Shown here piece after piece: positions 34,285-42,534 of a DNA stretch of 64,000 bases (positions within the stretch are counted from its first letter, which is position 1; each line of letters opens with the position of its first letter). The notes under the pieces are model-generated. The model did not search any database, was not told where the DNA came from, and saw only the letters and a program-made list of their open reading frames with translations. Origin of the DNA: Phycisphaeraceae bacterium D3-23 (GTDB taxonomy: Bacteria > Planctomycetota > Phycisphaerae > Phycisphaerales > Phycisphaeraceae). The position numbers were made by a program, and so were the translations under genes. The DNA lies in the NCBI GenBank assembly GCA_039555135.1, contig CP114179.1:2356001-2420000 (forward strand). Direction: 5' to 3'.

Positions 34285-34989
34285 ATGGACGCCACCGCCT
34301 CCGCCCTCAACGAGCACGTGCTGGTCCTCAACAAGATGTGGATGGCGGTCCGTGTCATCGACGCCCGCCGGGCGTTTGCGATGCTGCTCAGCGGGCTGGC
34401 CGAGGCGATCCGCGTGGACGACGGCTCGTACACGGGCTACGACTTCGCCGACTGGACCGACCTCTCGCTTGCACAGCGCCGGCTGTTCCCCGAGCCGACG
34501 CGGGGGCCGCTGCCGGGGGAGCCGACACCCGACTCGACACCCGACGCGACGATGCCGGCGGTCGATGACCCCTACGCCTTTGTGCGCACCGTCCGCATGC
34601 ACCTGGCGGTGCCCAAGGTGATCCGGCTGCTGGGCTACGACAAGCTGCCGCGCACGGGCGTGAAGCTCAACCGGCGCAACATCTTTGCGCGCGACCACAA
34701 CCATTGCCAGTACTGCCGACGCAAGTTCCCGATGACCGACCTCTCGCTCGACCACGTCGTGCCGCGCAGTCAGGGCGGGGGGACGTCCTGGGAAAACCTC
34801 GTGTGCTGCTGCGTGAAGTGCAACACCAAAAAAGGCGGCCGCACCCCCAAGCAGGCGCAGATGCCGCTCGCGCAAAAACCCGTCAAGCCCAAGACCAACC
34901 CGGTCCTCTCCATCCGCATCGGCAAAGGCAAGTACAAGAGCTGGAAGGCCTTCCTCGACAACGCGTACTGGTCGGTCGAGCTGAAGTGA
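34285..34989 (+). CDS. HNH endonuclease
   Basis: A 234-residue protein of the common bacterial HNH family. The nuclease is at about residues 135-185: RRNIFARDHNHCQYCRRKF (first C-x2-C), LDHVVPRSQGG (catalytic His), WENLVCCCVKCNTKKGGRTP (Asn and second Cys pair). The N-terminal domain beginning LNEHVLVLNKMWMAVRVIDA is the usual N-terminal part of this family. These stand-alone HNH proteins are near-universal in planctomycetes and related groups; the biological role is unknown. It begins about 215 bp after tRNA-Tyr. Confidence 0.9.
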   Translation: MDATASALNEHVLVLNKMWMAVRVIDARRAFAMLLSGLAEAIRVDDGSYTGYDFADWTDLSLAQRRLFPEPTRGPLPGEPTPDSTPDATMPAVDDPYAFVRTVRMHLAVPKVIRLLGYDKLPRTGVKLNRRNIFARDHNHCQYCRRKFPMTDLSLDHVVPRSQGGGTSWENLVCCCVKCNTKKGGRTPKQAQMPLAQKPVKPKTNPVLSIRIGKGKYKSWKAFLDNAYWSVELK

Positions 34990-35009
34990 CGGCGAACGTG
35001 GGGACGGGA

Positions 35010-35152
35010 GTAGCCACAGATTGTCACAGATGAACACAGGCGGGAGTGCGTAGGGAGAACTCCACACGCGCCACCCGGTCTCTGAATGACGATTCAAATC
35101 GGCAGATTCATCCAATCCAGAATCTGTGCTGATCTGTGTCAATCTGTGGCCA
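35010..35152. repeat. Inverted repeat, CACAGATT family
   Basis: The left arm TAGCCACAGATTGTCACAGA and right arm TCTGTGTCAATCTGTGGCCA pair over about 30 bases with mismatches, enclosing about 80 bp. Fragments with the same word occur at about 22593, 22786 and 34150. Confidence 0.7.
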
Positions 35153-35191
35153 CGATTCCTACTCTGCGCCCTCCGCGCACTCTGCGGTGAG

Positions 35192-36304
35192 CTACTCTGC
35201 CGGCACCGGCGGGGGTGGCGGGACATCCGCGTTGAATAGTGCCGCAGTCGCAGGCGCTTCGCCCGCCTGGGACCACCCCGCCATCCCCGCGGTCCACACC
35301 AGCGACGCCCGCGTCACCCGGCCCTCGCCGACCATCGCGCGCAACACGTTCTCATCGAACGGCCCGTGCCGGTGCCCCTGCTCCGCCAGGTAGAACGAAC
35401 GCGGCAGCGGCGGCGGCACCGCGTGCGGCTGCGATCCGGGGGCACCCGCCGCGCCCGCCATCTGGCCGGCCATCTGGTTGCCCATCGCGAAGCCCATCCC
35501 CATCCCCATCATCGAACCCGCCGCGCCGCCGTCCTGCTTCGCGGCATCGCCCAGCGCCTCGGCCGACTTCAGCTTCATGTACGCATCCATATCCCCAAGC
35601 ACCCCCATCTTCGACCGCTCATCCAGCGCCTTCTCTACCTGCTCGGGCAGCGAGATGTTCTGGATCAGCAGCCCCGCGAGGATCAGGCCGTAGCCCGACA
35701 TCTCCGCCGACATGCGTTCGCCCACCGTCACCGCCAGCTCATCGTACTTCGACGCCAGCTCGTAAAGCGGCACCCGGCTCTCGCCCAGCACATCCGCAAA
35801 ACGCGACACGATCGAATGCCGAAGCTGGTCCGTGATCTGCCCGGTGACGAATCGCCCATCGGTCCCGACCACCTCGCGGATCAACACCGCCGGGTCGCCC
35901 GCGCGGAAGCTGTACGTCCCAAACGCGCGGATCCGCACCGGCCCGATCGACGGGTCGCGCAGGATCACCGGGTTCGTCGTCCCCCACTTGCGGTCGGTGA
36001 ACTGCCGGGTGCTGACAAAATACACCTCGGCCTTGAACGGGCTCTCGAAGCCGTACTCCCAGCTCATCAGCTTCGTCAGGATCGGCAGGTTCTTGGTCTC
36101 AAGCTCGTAACGCCCCGGCCCAAACACGTCGGCGATCTGGCCCTCGTTCACAAACACCGCCGCCTGGCCTTCGCGCACCGTGAGCTGCGCGCCGTACTTG
36201 ATCGCGTGGTCGCGGTCCTCGAAGCGGTAGACCAGCGTGTCGTTGGTGTCGTCGAGCCACTCGATGACTTCGACCAACTCGTTGCGCAGCTTGTCCCAGA
36301 TCAT
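35192..36304 (-). CDS. SPFH-domain protein with C-terminal GYF-like domain
   Basis: A 370-residue protein. Residues about 30-230 match the SPFH/YdjI-like (virion core-like) group: QLTVREGQAAVFVNEGQIAD, VFGPGRYELETKNLPIL, PVRIRAFGTYSFRAGDPAVL. A Met/Gly-rich linker (GSMMGMGMGFAMGNQMAGQM) follows. The last about 60 residues form a GYF_2-like domain: FYLAEQGHRHGPFDENVLRA then TRASLVWTAGMAGWSQAGE. No signal peptide, so it is probably membrane-associated on the cytoplasmic side. SPFH proteins scaffold membrane microdomains; the client here is unknown. Confidence 0.85.
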   Translation of the reverse strand: MIWDKLRNELVEVIEWLDDTNDTLVYRFEDRDHAIKYGAQLTVREGQAAVFVNEGQIADVFGPGRYELETKNLPILTKLMSWEYGFESPFKAEVYFVSTRQFTDRKWGTTNPVILRDPSIGPVRIRAFGTYSFRAGDPAVLIREVVGTDGRFVTGQITDQLRHSIVSRFADVLGESRVPLYELASKYDELAVTVGERMSAEMSGYGLILAGLLIQNISLPEQVEKALDERSKMGVLGDMDAYMKLKSAEALGDAAKQDGGAAGSMMGMGMGFAMGNQMAGQMAGAAGAPGSQPHAVPPPLPRSFYLAEQGHRHGPFDENVLRAMVGEGRVTRASLVWTAGMAGWSQAGEAPATAALFNADVPPPPPVPAE

Positions 36305-36389
36305 GGGCGTGCTCCCAGGGCGATGGTAAAATATCCACCCGCACGGTAGGGGAATCGTGCGCGGGTGTCTAGAGTGATTGGCTCAGGAT

Positions 36390-37232
36390 TCACAGCCCAT
36401 AGATATCGGGCATGCGGTTTCGCAAGACTGGGATCGCCGCGCGGACGCGATCGACTTCATCGAGGTCGATCTCGGCGTAGCCGACGCCTTCCCGGTCGTC
36501 CATCTCGAGCAGCACGCGGCCCCACGGGTCGATGACGGCCGAGTGGCCGTAGGCCGTGAACCCCCCGCCGCCGGGCCCGGTGAAGGCGCCGCACTGGTTG
36601 GGGGCGACGATGAACGCGGCGTTCTCGATCGCGCGGGCGCGCAGGAGCGTCATCCAGTGCGCCTCGCCGGTCGTCTTGGTGAAGTTCGCGGGGACGGTGA
36701 TGAGCCCCGCGCCGCGCAGCGCGAGCGCGCGGAAGAGCTCGGGGAATCGCAGGTCGTAGCAGATCGTGAGCCCGACATGGACGGGCTGCCGGCCGAGCGT
36801 TGTCTCTACGCTGACCACCTCACCGCCCGGCATAAAACGCTTGGACTCCTGCTCGGCCACGGTGTCGGCGACGTTGACATCGAACAGGTGGACCTTGCGG
36901 TATCGGGCGAGCGTCTTGCCCTCGGGGCCGATGAGGACCGAGGTGTTGTAGACGCGGTGGGGGTCGGGGCTGGGCTCGGTAATGGAGCCGGCCAGAAGCG
37001 TGATGCCCCAGTCCGCGGCGGTCTCCGCTAGCGTTGCGATCGTCTTATCGAAATCCGTCGCGGTCTCGAGGTAGCGTCGACCCGCGCCTTTGCCGACGCG
37101 CAGGTGGAATACCTCGGGCAGCGCCACGAAAGACGCCCCCGCACTCGCCGCGTCGCCCACGTAACCTGCGGCCGCGTCAAGGTTCGCCGCAACATCGCCC
37201 TGCGCATCGAGCTGGATCACCGCGATCTTCAT
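36390..37232 (-). CDS. Carbon-nitrogen hydrolase (Nit1-type amidase)
   Basis: A 280-residue nitrilase-superfamily enzyme with the complete Glu-Lys-Cys triad: Glu in VALPEVFHLR (about residue 40), Lys in ARYRKVHLFDV (about 110), Cys in LTICYDLRFPELFR (about 155). The sequence most resembles the Nit branch, whose members remove ammonia from deaminated glutathione or other omega-amides. The exact substrate is inference. Cytoplasmic. Its 5' end is followed upstream by a CCCACGG double hairpin at 37245. Confidence 0.9.
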   Translation of the reverse strand: MKIAVIQLDAQGDVAANLDAAAGYVGDAASAGASFVALPEVFHLRVGKGAGRRYLETATDFDKTIATLAETAADWGITLLAGSITEPSPDPHRVYNTSVLIGPEGKTLARYRKVHLFDVNVADTVAEQESKRFMPGGEVVSVETTLGRQPVHVGLTICYDLRFPELFRALALRGAGLITVPANFTKTTGEAHWMTLLRARAIENAAFIVAPNQCGAFTGPGGGGFTAYGHSAVIDPWGRVLLEMDDREGVGYAEIDLDEVDRVRAAIPVLRNRMPDIYGL

Positions 37233-37244
37233 GCGGGCATCTTA

Positions 37245-37303
37245 GCGAAGCCCACCCATTGCATGGGTGGGACACCCACGGATGAAATCCGTGGGCTTCG
37301 CGC
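37245..37303. repeat. Double inverted repeat, CCCACGG family copy 7
   Basis: Outer arms GCGAAGCCCAC and GTGGGCTTCGC enclose two hairpins, CCCACCCATTGCATGGGTGG and CCCACGGATGAAATCCGTGG. It looks like two half-diverged repeat units joined, in the gap between two minus-strand genes. Confidence 0.8.
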
Positions 37304-37331
37304 GGTGGTATTCGATCGTCTGGACGGCACG

Positions 37332-38441
37332 CTACTCTTCCAGCGCCGGCGGCAGCGGGACGTCCTCGCCCAAGAGCGCCAGCACCGACATTGCGGTGCC
37401 GAAGTTGGCGGATCGCTCGAACACGCGGTCGTTCCACGTGCCGTCGTCGGCCAAGGTGCGCAGGAGTTTTTCGAGCAGCTTCTCGTGCTCGGCGGCGCGT
37501 TGGTCCTCGGGCAGCATCGCGATCGCCTGGGCGAGGTAGCGGTGGCCGTAGTAGAAGTAGTACGGTGCGACGCCGTAGGGCGCGACGTGCGTGCCGGTCT
37601 GGGCCCGGCGTTTTTCGAGCTCGTCCCAGTGCTCGTGGAACGCGTCGACCTGCGCCTGCAACTCGTCTTCCGACACCGGCTCGCCGAGCAGGCCCAGCGT
37701 CACATCGCTCACGGGCGAACGCGCGATCGCACCCGGAAGCAGCGGCCTGCGTGCCCGGCCCGAATACTCGTACGCCCCGTCCCCGCCCCGGCCGACCTGC
37801 AGCGCCATCGCCGCCCGGCCGAACAGTTCATCATCGACCTCTTCCCCCTGCGACTTCGCCCACAGCAGCGCCTGCACGGCGGGCGACGTCACGAACGGCG
37901 CGTGGGCGCGTTTGCCCGCGTAGTTCCACCCACCACCGCGCACCTCTTCGACTTGGAGCGCAGCAATCAGCTCGACGATCGCCGCATCGATCTGATCGAT
38001 CGCGTGGGTCTCGTGGTCTGTTTCGCGCAGCCGGCAGAAGAAGTCCAGCGCGTAGATGTGCCCCCAGACGCGGACGTCGTAGGCGTCTTCATCGGACGCG
38101 GCCATGAGCGGGTGGTCGAGCTCTTCGAGGATCCGCGCGATGCCGCGGTCGATCGCGGCGGCCGCGTCTTCGTCGCCGCGATCGGCGGCGTAGAGCAGGG
38201 CCGTGCAGACGATCGCGGTCCCGCCGACGCGGTACCCGACGGGGATCTGCCGGCGGACCCGGTAGACGCCCTCGTAGGGCCAGGCCCCGTCGTCCTCCTG
38301 CATCGCGATCAGCCGCTCGACCGCGACCTCGGTGAGCTGCTCGGCCGTCGGCGGCTCATCCTGCGCCGACGCGGGCACCGACCAGGCACACGAAAACAAC
38401 ACAGCGGACAGGCCAAGCGCGAAACAGAGGGCACGGTTCAT
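37332..38441 (-). CDS. Secreted alpha/alpha-toroid (terpenoid cyclase-like) protein
   Basis: A 369-residue exported protein. A signal peptide (ALCFALGLSAVLFSCAWSVP, cut near ASAQ) is followed by repeats typical of the prenyltransferase/squalene oxidase toroid: AVERLIAMQEDDGAWPYEGV, VGGTAIVCTALLYA, VEEVRGGGWNYAGKR, FVTSPAVQALLWA and a final DDGTWNDRVFE ... FGTAMSVLALLG. No DxDD catalytic motif is seen, so it is unlikely to be a cyclase; secreted toroid proteins of this kind are frequent and uncharacterised in planctomycetes. The start has GGAG upstream. Confidence 0.8.
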   Translation of the reverse strand: MNRALCFALGLSAVLFSCAWSVPASAQDEPPTAEQLTEVAVERLIAMQEDDGAWPYEGVYRVRRQIPVGYRVGGTAIVCTALLYAADRGDEDAAAAIDRGIARILEELDHPLMAASDEDAYDVRVWGHIYALDFFCRLRETDHETHAIDQIDAAIVELIAALQVEEVRGGGWNYAGKRAHAPFVTSPAVQALLWAKSQGEEVDDELFGRAAMALQVGRGGDGAYEYSGRARRPLLPGAIARSPVSDVTLGLLGEPVSEDELQAQVDAFHEHWDELEKRRAQTGTHVAPYGVAPYYFYYGHRYLAQAIAMLPEDQRAAEHEKLLEKLLRTLADDGTWNDRVFERSANFGTAMSVLALLGEDVPLPPALEE

Positions 38442-38635
38442 CGCAAGACTCCATGAGGGGGCGGGGCAGGACGGATCATACCGCCGGGCGTCGCGGGATC
38501 CATGCCGGGCCGCGTTGCAAGGCCGAGAATCCGGGTTTCGATACCATCGACGGAACCGGGTCATTCCCCGGTATAGTGTTTGACCCGCCCCGCAGTGTTG
38601 CCGGGCCCCCCTCCCCGCTTTTTTGGAGAAGCACG

Positions 38636-38992
38636 ATGAAGCGAATCATGCCCCTGTTTGTTCTGCTCGTAATGTTGTTCTCGGCCCCGGCGCTTGCGCA
38701 GGCCGACTCGCCGCTGGTCGGTGCCTGGGACGCGGTGTCTCAGAACGGCGAGGAGATCCCCGCCGAGTTCTCGATGTGGATCGACAACCACGACGACGGC
38801 TCGGGCACGATGCACATCGGCGAAGAAGAGTTCCCCTACACCTGGTCCCACGACGAAACCGCCGAGACCTGTACGATCGTCGCCGACGGCGAGACGATGG
38901 TCTTCAAGGTCGCGATCGACGGGGACGAAGTTACTTTCACCGGCGTAGACAACCCCGACGACACGATGGTGATGCGTCGGCGTCCGGAGTAA
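38636..38992 (+). CDS. Small secreted protein, lipocalin-like
   Basis: A 118-residue protein with a signal peptide (MPLFVLLVMLFSAPALAQA). The mature domain is beta-rich: LVGAWDAVSQNGEEIPAEF, SGTMHIGEEEFPYTWSHDE, CTIVADGETMVFKVAIDGDE, resembling small lipocalin-like or copper-resistance-type barrels of unknown function. The start has TGGAGAA upstream and a strong terminator follows at 39024, so it is a complete single-gene unit. Confidence 0.75.
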   Translation: MKRIMPLFVLLVMLFSAPALAQADSPLVGAWDAVSQNGEEIPAEFSMWIDNHDDGSGTMHIGEEEFPYTWSHDETAETCTIVADGETMVFKVAIDGDEVTFTGVDNPDDTMVMRRRPE

Positions 38993-39023
38993 GACAGACC
39001 GCGTTTTTTAGTGAATGTTCTAA

Positions 39024-39056
39024 AGCCCGGCGGTGGCCACCGCCGGGCTTTATCTT
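39024..39056 (+). terminator. Intrinsic terminator
   Basis: An 11-bp perfect stem (AGCCCGGCGGT/ACCGCCGGGCT) with a 4-base loop followed by TTATCTTT ends the small secreted protein gene. It also lies just beyond the stop of the convergent MscS gene. Confidence 0.85.
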
Positions 39057-39065
39057 TGCGCCGCG

Positions 39066-41099
39066 CTACTGCGGATCGCGCGCGTCGTGCCCGACCTCGC
39101 CGGGGCCCGGCTCGATGTGCGGCGGCTCTTCCGCCACCTCCAGTGGCGGCGCGGCGGCGCCGGGCTCGGTCTTGTTCTCCTTCTCGACCAGCGTCTCGTT
39201 GCCCGCCTCGTCGAGCTCGATCGCCATCGGCCCCGTCGCAAGCTGCACCGGGCCCGGCGGGTTATCGAGCCAGGGCTGCTTCTCGACCAGCGCCCGCGCG
39301 GCGCGGAGCCCATGCACCATCGACCGCCGGTCCGTCGAGCTGCCCGGGATGTCGTGCGCCGGCTCGGTCTCGCTCCCGGGTGCGGGCTTTTCTTCCTTGA
39401 ACAGGTGCACCGTCTGCGTCGGGAACGCGAACTGCACGCCTAAGCGATCCGCAAGCCGGACGATGTCGATGAACATGCGCTCGCGTTCGCGCAGCTCGGT
39501 GTTCCAGTCGGGCACCTCGAAGAAGATGTAGAGCAGGATGTCCATCGACGACGCGGACCACTGGTGCATCCAGACCTGGTAGTAGTCCTTGCGGGTGTAG
39601 GGGTGGGTGCGGACGAGCTCGCGGATGCCCTCGGTAAACGCGATGAGTTTTTCGGGCGGGGTGTCGTACTGTACGCCCAGGTGGGTCTTCCACCGGCGGT
39701 ACTTGCGTCGGCCGTAGTTGTCGACGGTGGCGCGGACGAGGGTGGCGTTGGGCACGGTGATCTGCGAGTTATAGAAGGTACGGATGCGGGTCGAGCGGAA
39801 GCCGAGTTCTTCGACCGTGCCCTCGGTCTTGCCGTCGATCAGGACCCAGTCGCCGACCTCGAAGGGGCGGTCGAGGATGACGGCGACGCTGCCGAAGAAG
39901 TTTTCGATGGTGTCCTTGGCGGCGAAGGCGAACGCGAGGGAGCCGAGCCCGAGCGACGCGAGCATCGGCCCCAGCGGGATCGTCAGCGCCTCGGCCGCGT
40001 ACACCACGCCGACCGCGACGACGAACAGCTTGGCCGCCTTGGTGATGAGCGGGATGAGTACGTCGTCGAACTTCGTCTCGGTGCGCTTGGCCTGGTTGGC
40101 GACGACCTCGCTGATCAGGTCGATGACCCGCCAGGCCGCCCAGATCCCCGCGAGGACGAGGAAGATCCCGACCGCCCCGCGCAGCAGCGCGTGAGCCCCC
40201 GGCGGCAGCGCGAGCAGCGGCAGGAGCATCTGCCACACCACCGCCGACACAAACAGCCCGATCGGCCGAACCATCTTGCGGAGCGAGTCGCGGTCCGCGG
40301 TGCTGCCCCGCCGGCGGATGAGCCCGACCGCGAGGGTGCGCACGATAAACCGCAGCGTGTAGTCGACGACGATACCGAGCAGGATCAGCGCGAACAGCCC
40401 GATCCACTGCCAGTACTCCATCGACAGCAGCACATGCCCGTCGCCGCGCAACGCCTCGGGGACCAGCGGGCGGACGACCGAGTCGCCCAGGTGCTCGAGC
40501 CCCTCGGGCGGGGCGTGGCCCAGCGCGCCGTTCTCGTCCACGGCCGAGGGCATCGTGCGGACCTCGGCGTACATCGCGGGGATCGACGCGACCGTCTGCG
40601 CGGAGAAACGCCAGCGGCCTTCGCTGTCGGGCAGCAGCCGGATGCGGGCGTTGGCGGGCAGGTCGATCTGGCGCAGGGTCGCGTCGTGCTCGGCGTTGCC
40701 GGTCTTGGGGAAGAGCGTGAACCGGCGGAACACCGACGCGCCCGTCTGCCCCGGCAGCTCGTCGACCTCGATCAGCCCGACGACACGGTTGAGCGTCTGC
40801 CAGAGCATCTCCGCGCGGTCGCGTGCGTCGTTGGAGTCGGGATCGACCTCGGCCCCGGCGAAGTCCATGGTCTCCAAGACCTCGGGCCAGCGCTCGACGT
40901 CGCCTTCGTTCACGGCGTTGATCGCTTCGAGGAACTGGCGGATGGTCTCGCGCGGCGAGGACAGCGCAGCCGGCTGCTCACCTAGGGCCGGGGGGTTGGT
41001 GATGACCGTGCGTTCGGGCTCATCGCCGGGCTGCGCGACGCTTAGCGGCGCGGCCAGGCAGGACAGCAGCAAGAGGAAGACGCAGGCGAAACGTGGCAT
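39066..41099 (-). CDS. MscS-family mechanosensitive channel with exported N-terminal domain
   Basis: A 677-residue inner-membrane channel. A signal peptide (MPRFACVFLLLLSCLAAPLS) leads to a periplasmic domain of about 190 residues. Five or so membrane helices follow, then the MscS core: pore helix LGPMLASLGLGSLAFAFAAK, the beta domain GSVAVILDRPFEVGDWVLID and RSTRIRTFYNSQITVPNATL, and a C-terminal alpha/beta domain. A Pro/Glu-rich tail ends the protein. MscS channels release solutes on hypo-osmotic shock; long members like this may have extra gating input from the periplasmic domain. A start at 41099 is chosen for the signal peptide. Confidence 0.9.
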   Translation of the reverse strand: MPRFACVFLLLLSCLAAPLSVAQPGDEPERTVITNPPALGEQPAALSSPRETIRQFLEAINAVNEGDVERWPEVLETMDFAGAEVDPDSNDARDRAEMLWQTLNRVVGLIEVDELPGQTGASVFRRFTLFPKTGNAEHDATLRQIDLPANARIRLLPDSEGRWRFSAQTVASIPAMYAEVRTMPSAVDENGALGHAPPEGLEHLGDSVVRPLVPEALRGDGHVLLSMEYWQWIGLFALILLGIVVDYTLRFIVRTLAVGLIRRRGSTADRDSLRKMVRPIGLFVSAVVWQMLLPLLALPPGAHALLRGAVGIFLVLAGIWAAWRVIDLISEVVANQAKRTETKFDDVLIPLITKAAKLFVVAVGVVYAAEALTIPLGPMLASLGLGSLAFAFAAKDTIENFFGSVAVILDRPFEVGDWVLIDGKTEGTVEELGFRSTRIRTFYNSQITVPNATLVRATVDNYGRRKYRRWKTHLGVQYDTPPEKLIAFTEGIRELVRTHPYTRKDYYQVWMHQWSASSMDILLYIFFEVPDWNTELRERERMFIDIVRLADRLGVQFAFPTQTVHLFKEEKPAPGSETEPAHDIPGSSTDRRSMVHGLRAARALVEKQPWLDNPPGPVQLATGPMAIELDEAGNETLVEKENKTEPGAAAPPLEVAEEPPHIEPGPGEVGHDARDPQ

Positions 41100-41223
41100 A
41101 GGCGGGGCATCCGGTGAATAGCGCGGACGGGGATTGTAAAGCAAACCCGCGCGGCGATTCCCGCAATCAGAACAGCCGCCGCGTCACACGCGGAGAGGAC
41201 GAGGCATATCGGTGTACGTCCAA

Positions 41224-41335
41224 GGGGTGCCACATAACGACCCGAAGGGCTGCTGTGGGCGGGACTCTACGGCGTTGTTCCATCCCCACACAGCAGCCCT
41301 GCGGACAGGGCAGTTGTGTGGCACTCGCGAATCGC
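41224..41335. repeat. Long inverted repeat, GTGCCACACAACTG family copy 2
   Basis: Left GGGGTGCCACATAACGACCC is diverged from right CAGTTGTGTGGCAC, but the inner arms GGGCTGCTGTGGG and CCACACAGCAGCCC pair well. It sits upstream of the MscS gene and downstream of 41342 (both minus strand). Confidence 0.82.
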
Positions 41336-41341
41336 GCGGCC

Positions 41342-41839
41342 CTACACCGGCGGCGCGTGCGCCTCGGGCGGGATCAGGTCGGCCTCGGTGATGCCGAGCT
41401 GCGCCAGGTGCTGGCGCGACCCGCACTCGGGGCAGACCACGTGCTCGTCGCGCGCAACTTGGCCGATGAGGATGTACCTGCAGGCGAGGCAGCGCACGCG
41501 GTCGATGGCGTAGTCGATCGCCTGGACTAAGCGCTTACGCAATACAAAATCACGCAGCCCCAAACAGATCGCGGCCGGCACACCGAGCACCACCCCGACC
41601 GACACGGCGTCTACCCCCATCTGGTACGCGCTGGCGATCTCCGCGCCCGCCAACACGGCCAGGAGTACGAACAACACAACAAACAGCAGCACGATGTACA
41701 GCACGACCAGCGACAGGTTCCATGTCACGTTCGTCCCGATACGCAGCTTCACACGCCGCATCAACCGTTCGCACTGCTCGTCGGTGAAGTCGTCGAGCTC
41801 GGCGAAGGCTCGGTAGATCTTTGTGGTTGGGATACGCAT
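41342..41839 (-). CDS. Two-helix membrane protein with zinc-ribbon tail
   Basis: A 165-residue protein. A cytoplasmic N-terminal region (KIYRAFAELDDFTDEQCERL) is followed by two membrane helices (NLSLVVLYIVLLFVVLFVLL and MGVDAVSVGVVLGVPAAICL) and a C-terminal rubredoxin-like knuckle with C-x2-C pairs in RCLACRYI and VVCPECGSRQH. No family is recognised. ATG 41839 is preferred to TTG 41881. It is followed by a long inverted repeat. Confidence 0.68.
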   Translation of the reverse strand: MRIPTTKIYRAFAELDDFTDEQCERLMRRVKLRIGTNVTWNLSLVVLYIVLLFVVLFVLLAVLAGAEIASAYQMGVDAVSVGVVLGVPAAICLGLRDFVLRKRLVQAIDYAIDRVRCLACRYILIGQVARDEHVVCPECGSRQHLAQLGITEADLIPPEAHAPPV

Positions 41840-41890
41840 CAGACCCCCGGCCCCACGACCCTGGAACAAGTGAGTCGGCAAACGAGACGC

Positions 41891-42199
41891 CTAGCGTTCG
41901 ACGACGCGGACGTTCTCCCGGCCGTCGTCGGCCTGGGGACGCGGCGCGAGGTCTTCGGGCGTGACCGTCTTGCCGGTGAGCGAATCGATCAGCTTGCCGA
42001 AGAACGAGAAGATCACCCAGGCGACGCCCGTGACGGCCAGCGCCGAGAGCAAGAGCAGCGCGAGCGCGACCAGCGGGATCGCGAAGGTGACAATCGCGAC
42101 CACGGCCGTGGCCTTCAGGACCCAGGGCGGCCGGCCCGTGGCGAGGCGGACGTACTGCCCGTAGCGCGGGTCGGATTGCATGGTTTGGTACCAGGCCAT
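41891..42199 (-). CDS. Small membrane protein
   Basis: A 102-residue protein with one long hydrophobic region, possibly two helices (ATAVVAIVTFAIPLVALALL and SALAVTGVAWVIFSFFGKLI), and a charged tail PQADDGRENVRVVER. It precedes the zinc-ribbon membrane protein gene by 51 bp on the same strand. No family is recognised. Confidence 0.6.
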   Translation of the reverse strand: MAWYQTMQSDPRYGQYVRLATGRPPWVLKATAVVAIVTFAIPLVALALLLLSALAVTGVAWVIFSFFGKLIDSLTGKTVTPEDLAPRPQADDGRENVRVVER

Positions 42200-42278
42200 G
42201 CGGTGATGCTAGGCGCGGTCGAGCCCGGGCACAAGCACCAGCGCATGGGAATGTGAGATTAGGGGGGTTTAGAGATCG

Positions 42279-42403
42279 GGTGCCACACAACTGCCCGGTC
42301 CGCCGGGCTGCTGTGTGCGATTGAAACATTCTTGTTGCGAGTACAAAGACCGTTGTATCCCGCACACCGCAGCCCTCCGAGCCGGGCAGTTGTGTGGCAC
42401 CCG
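42279..42403. repeat. Long inverted repeat, GTGCCACACAACTG family copy 3
   Basis: GGGTGCCACACAACTGCCCG and CGGGCAGTTGTGTGGCACCC are a perfect 20-bp inverted pair; inner arms GGGCTGCTGTGTGCG and CGCACACCGCAGCCC continue. The spacer is unrelated to those of the other copies. It fills most of the divergent gap before 42535. Confidence 0.88.
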
Positions 42404-42534
42404 GCATCGAACCTACAGGCCCCAGCCCCGTGAAAAACCCAAACCTTTTCTTAGCGGCGACAACCCCCGGCGCGTTAGAATACGCCCGCAATTCACTGGT
42501 GGACTTCTTCCTACTACGCCCAAGGGGTGAAACG

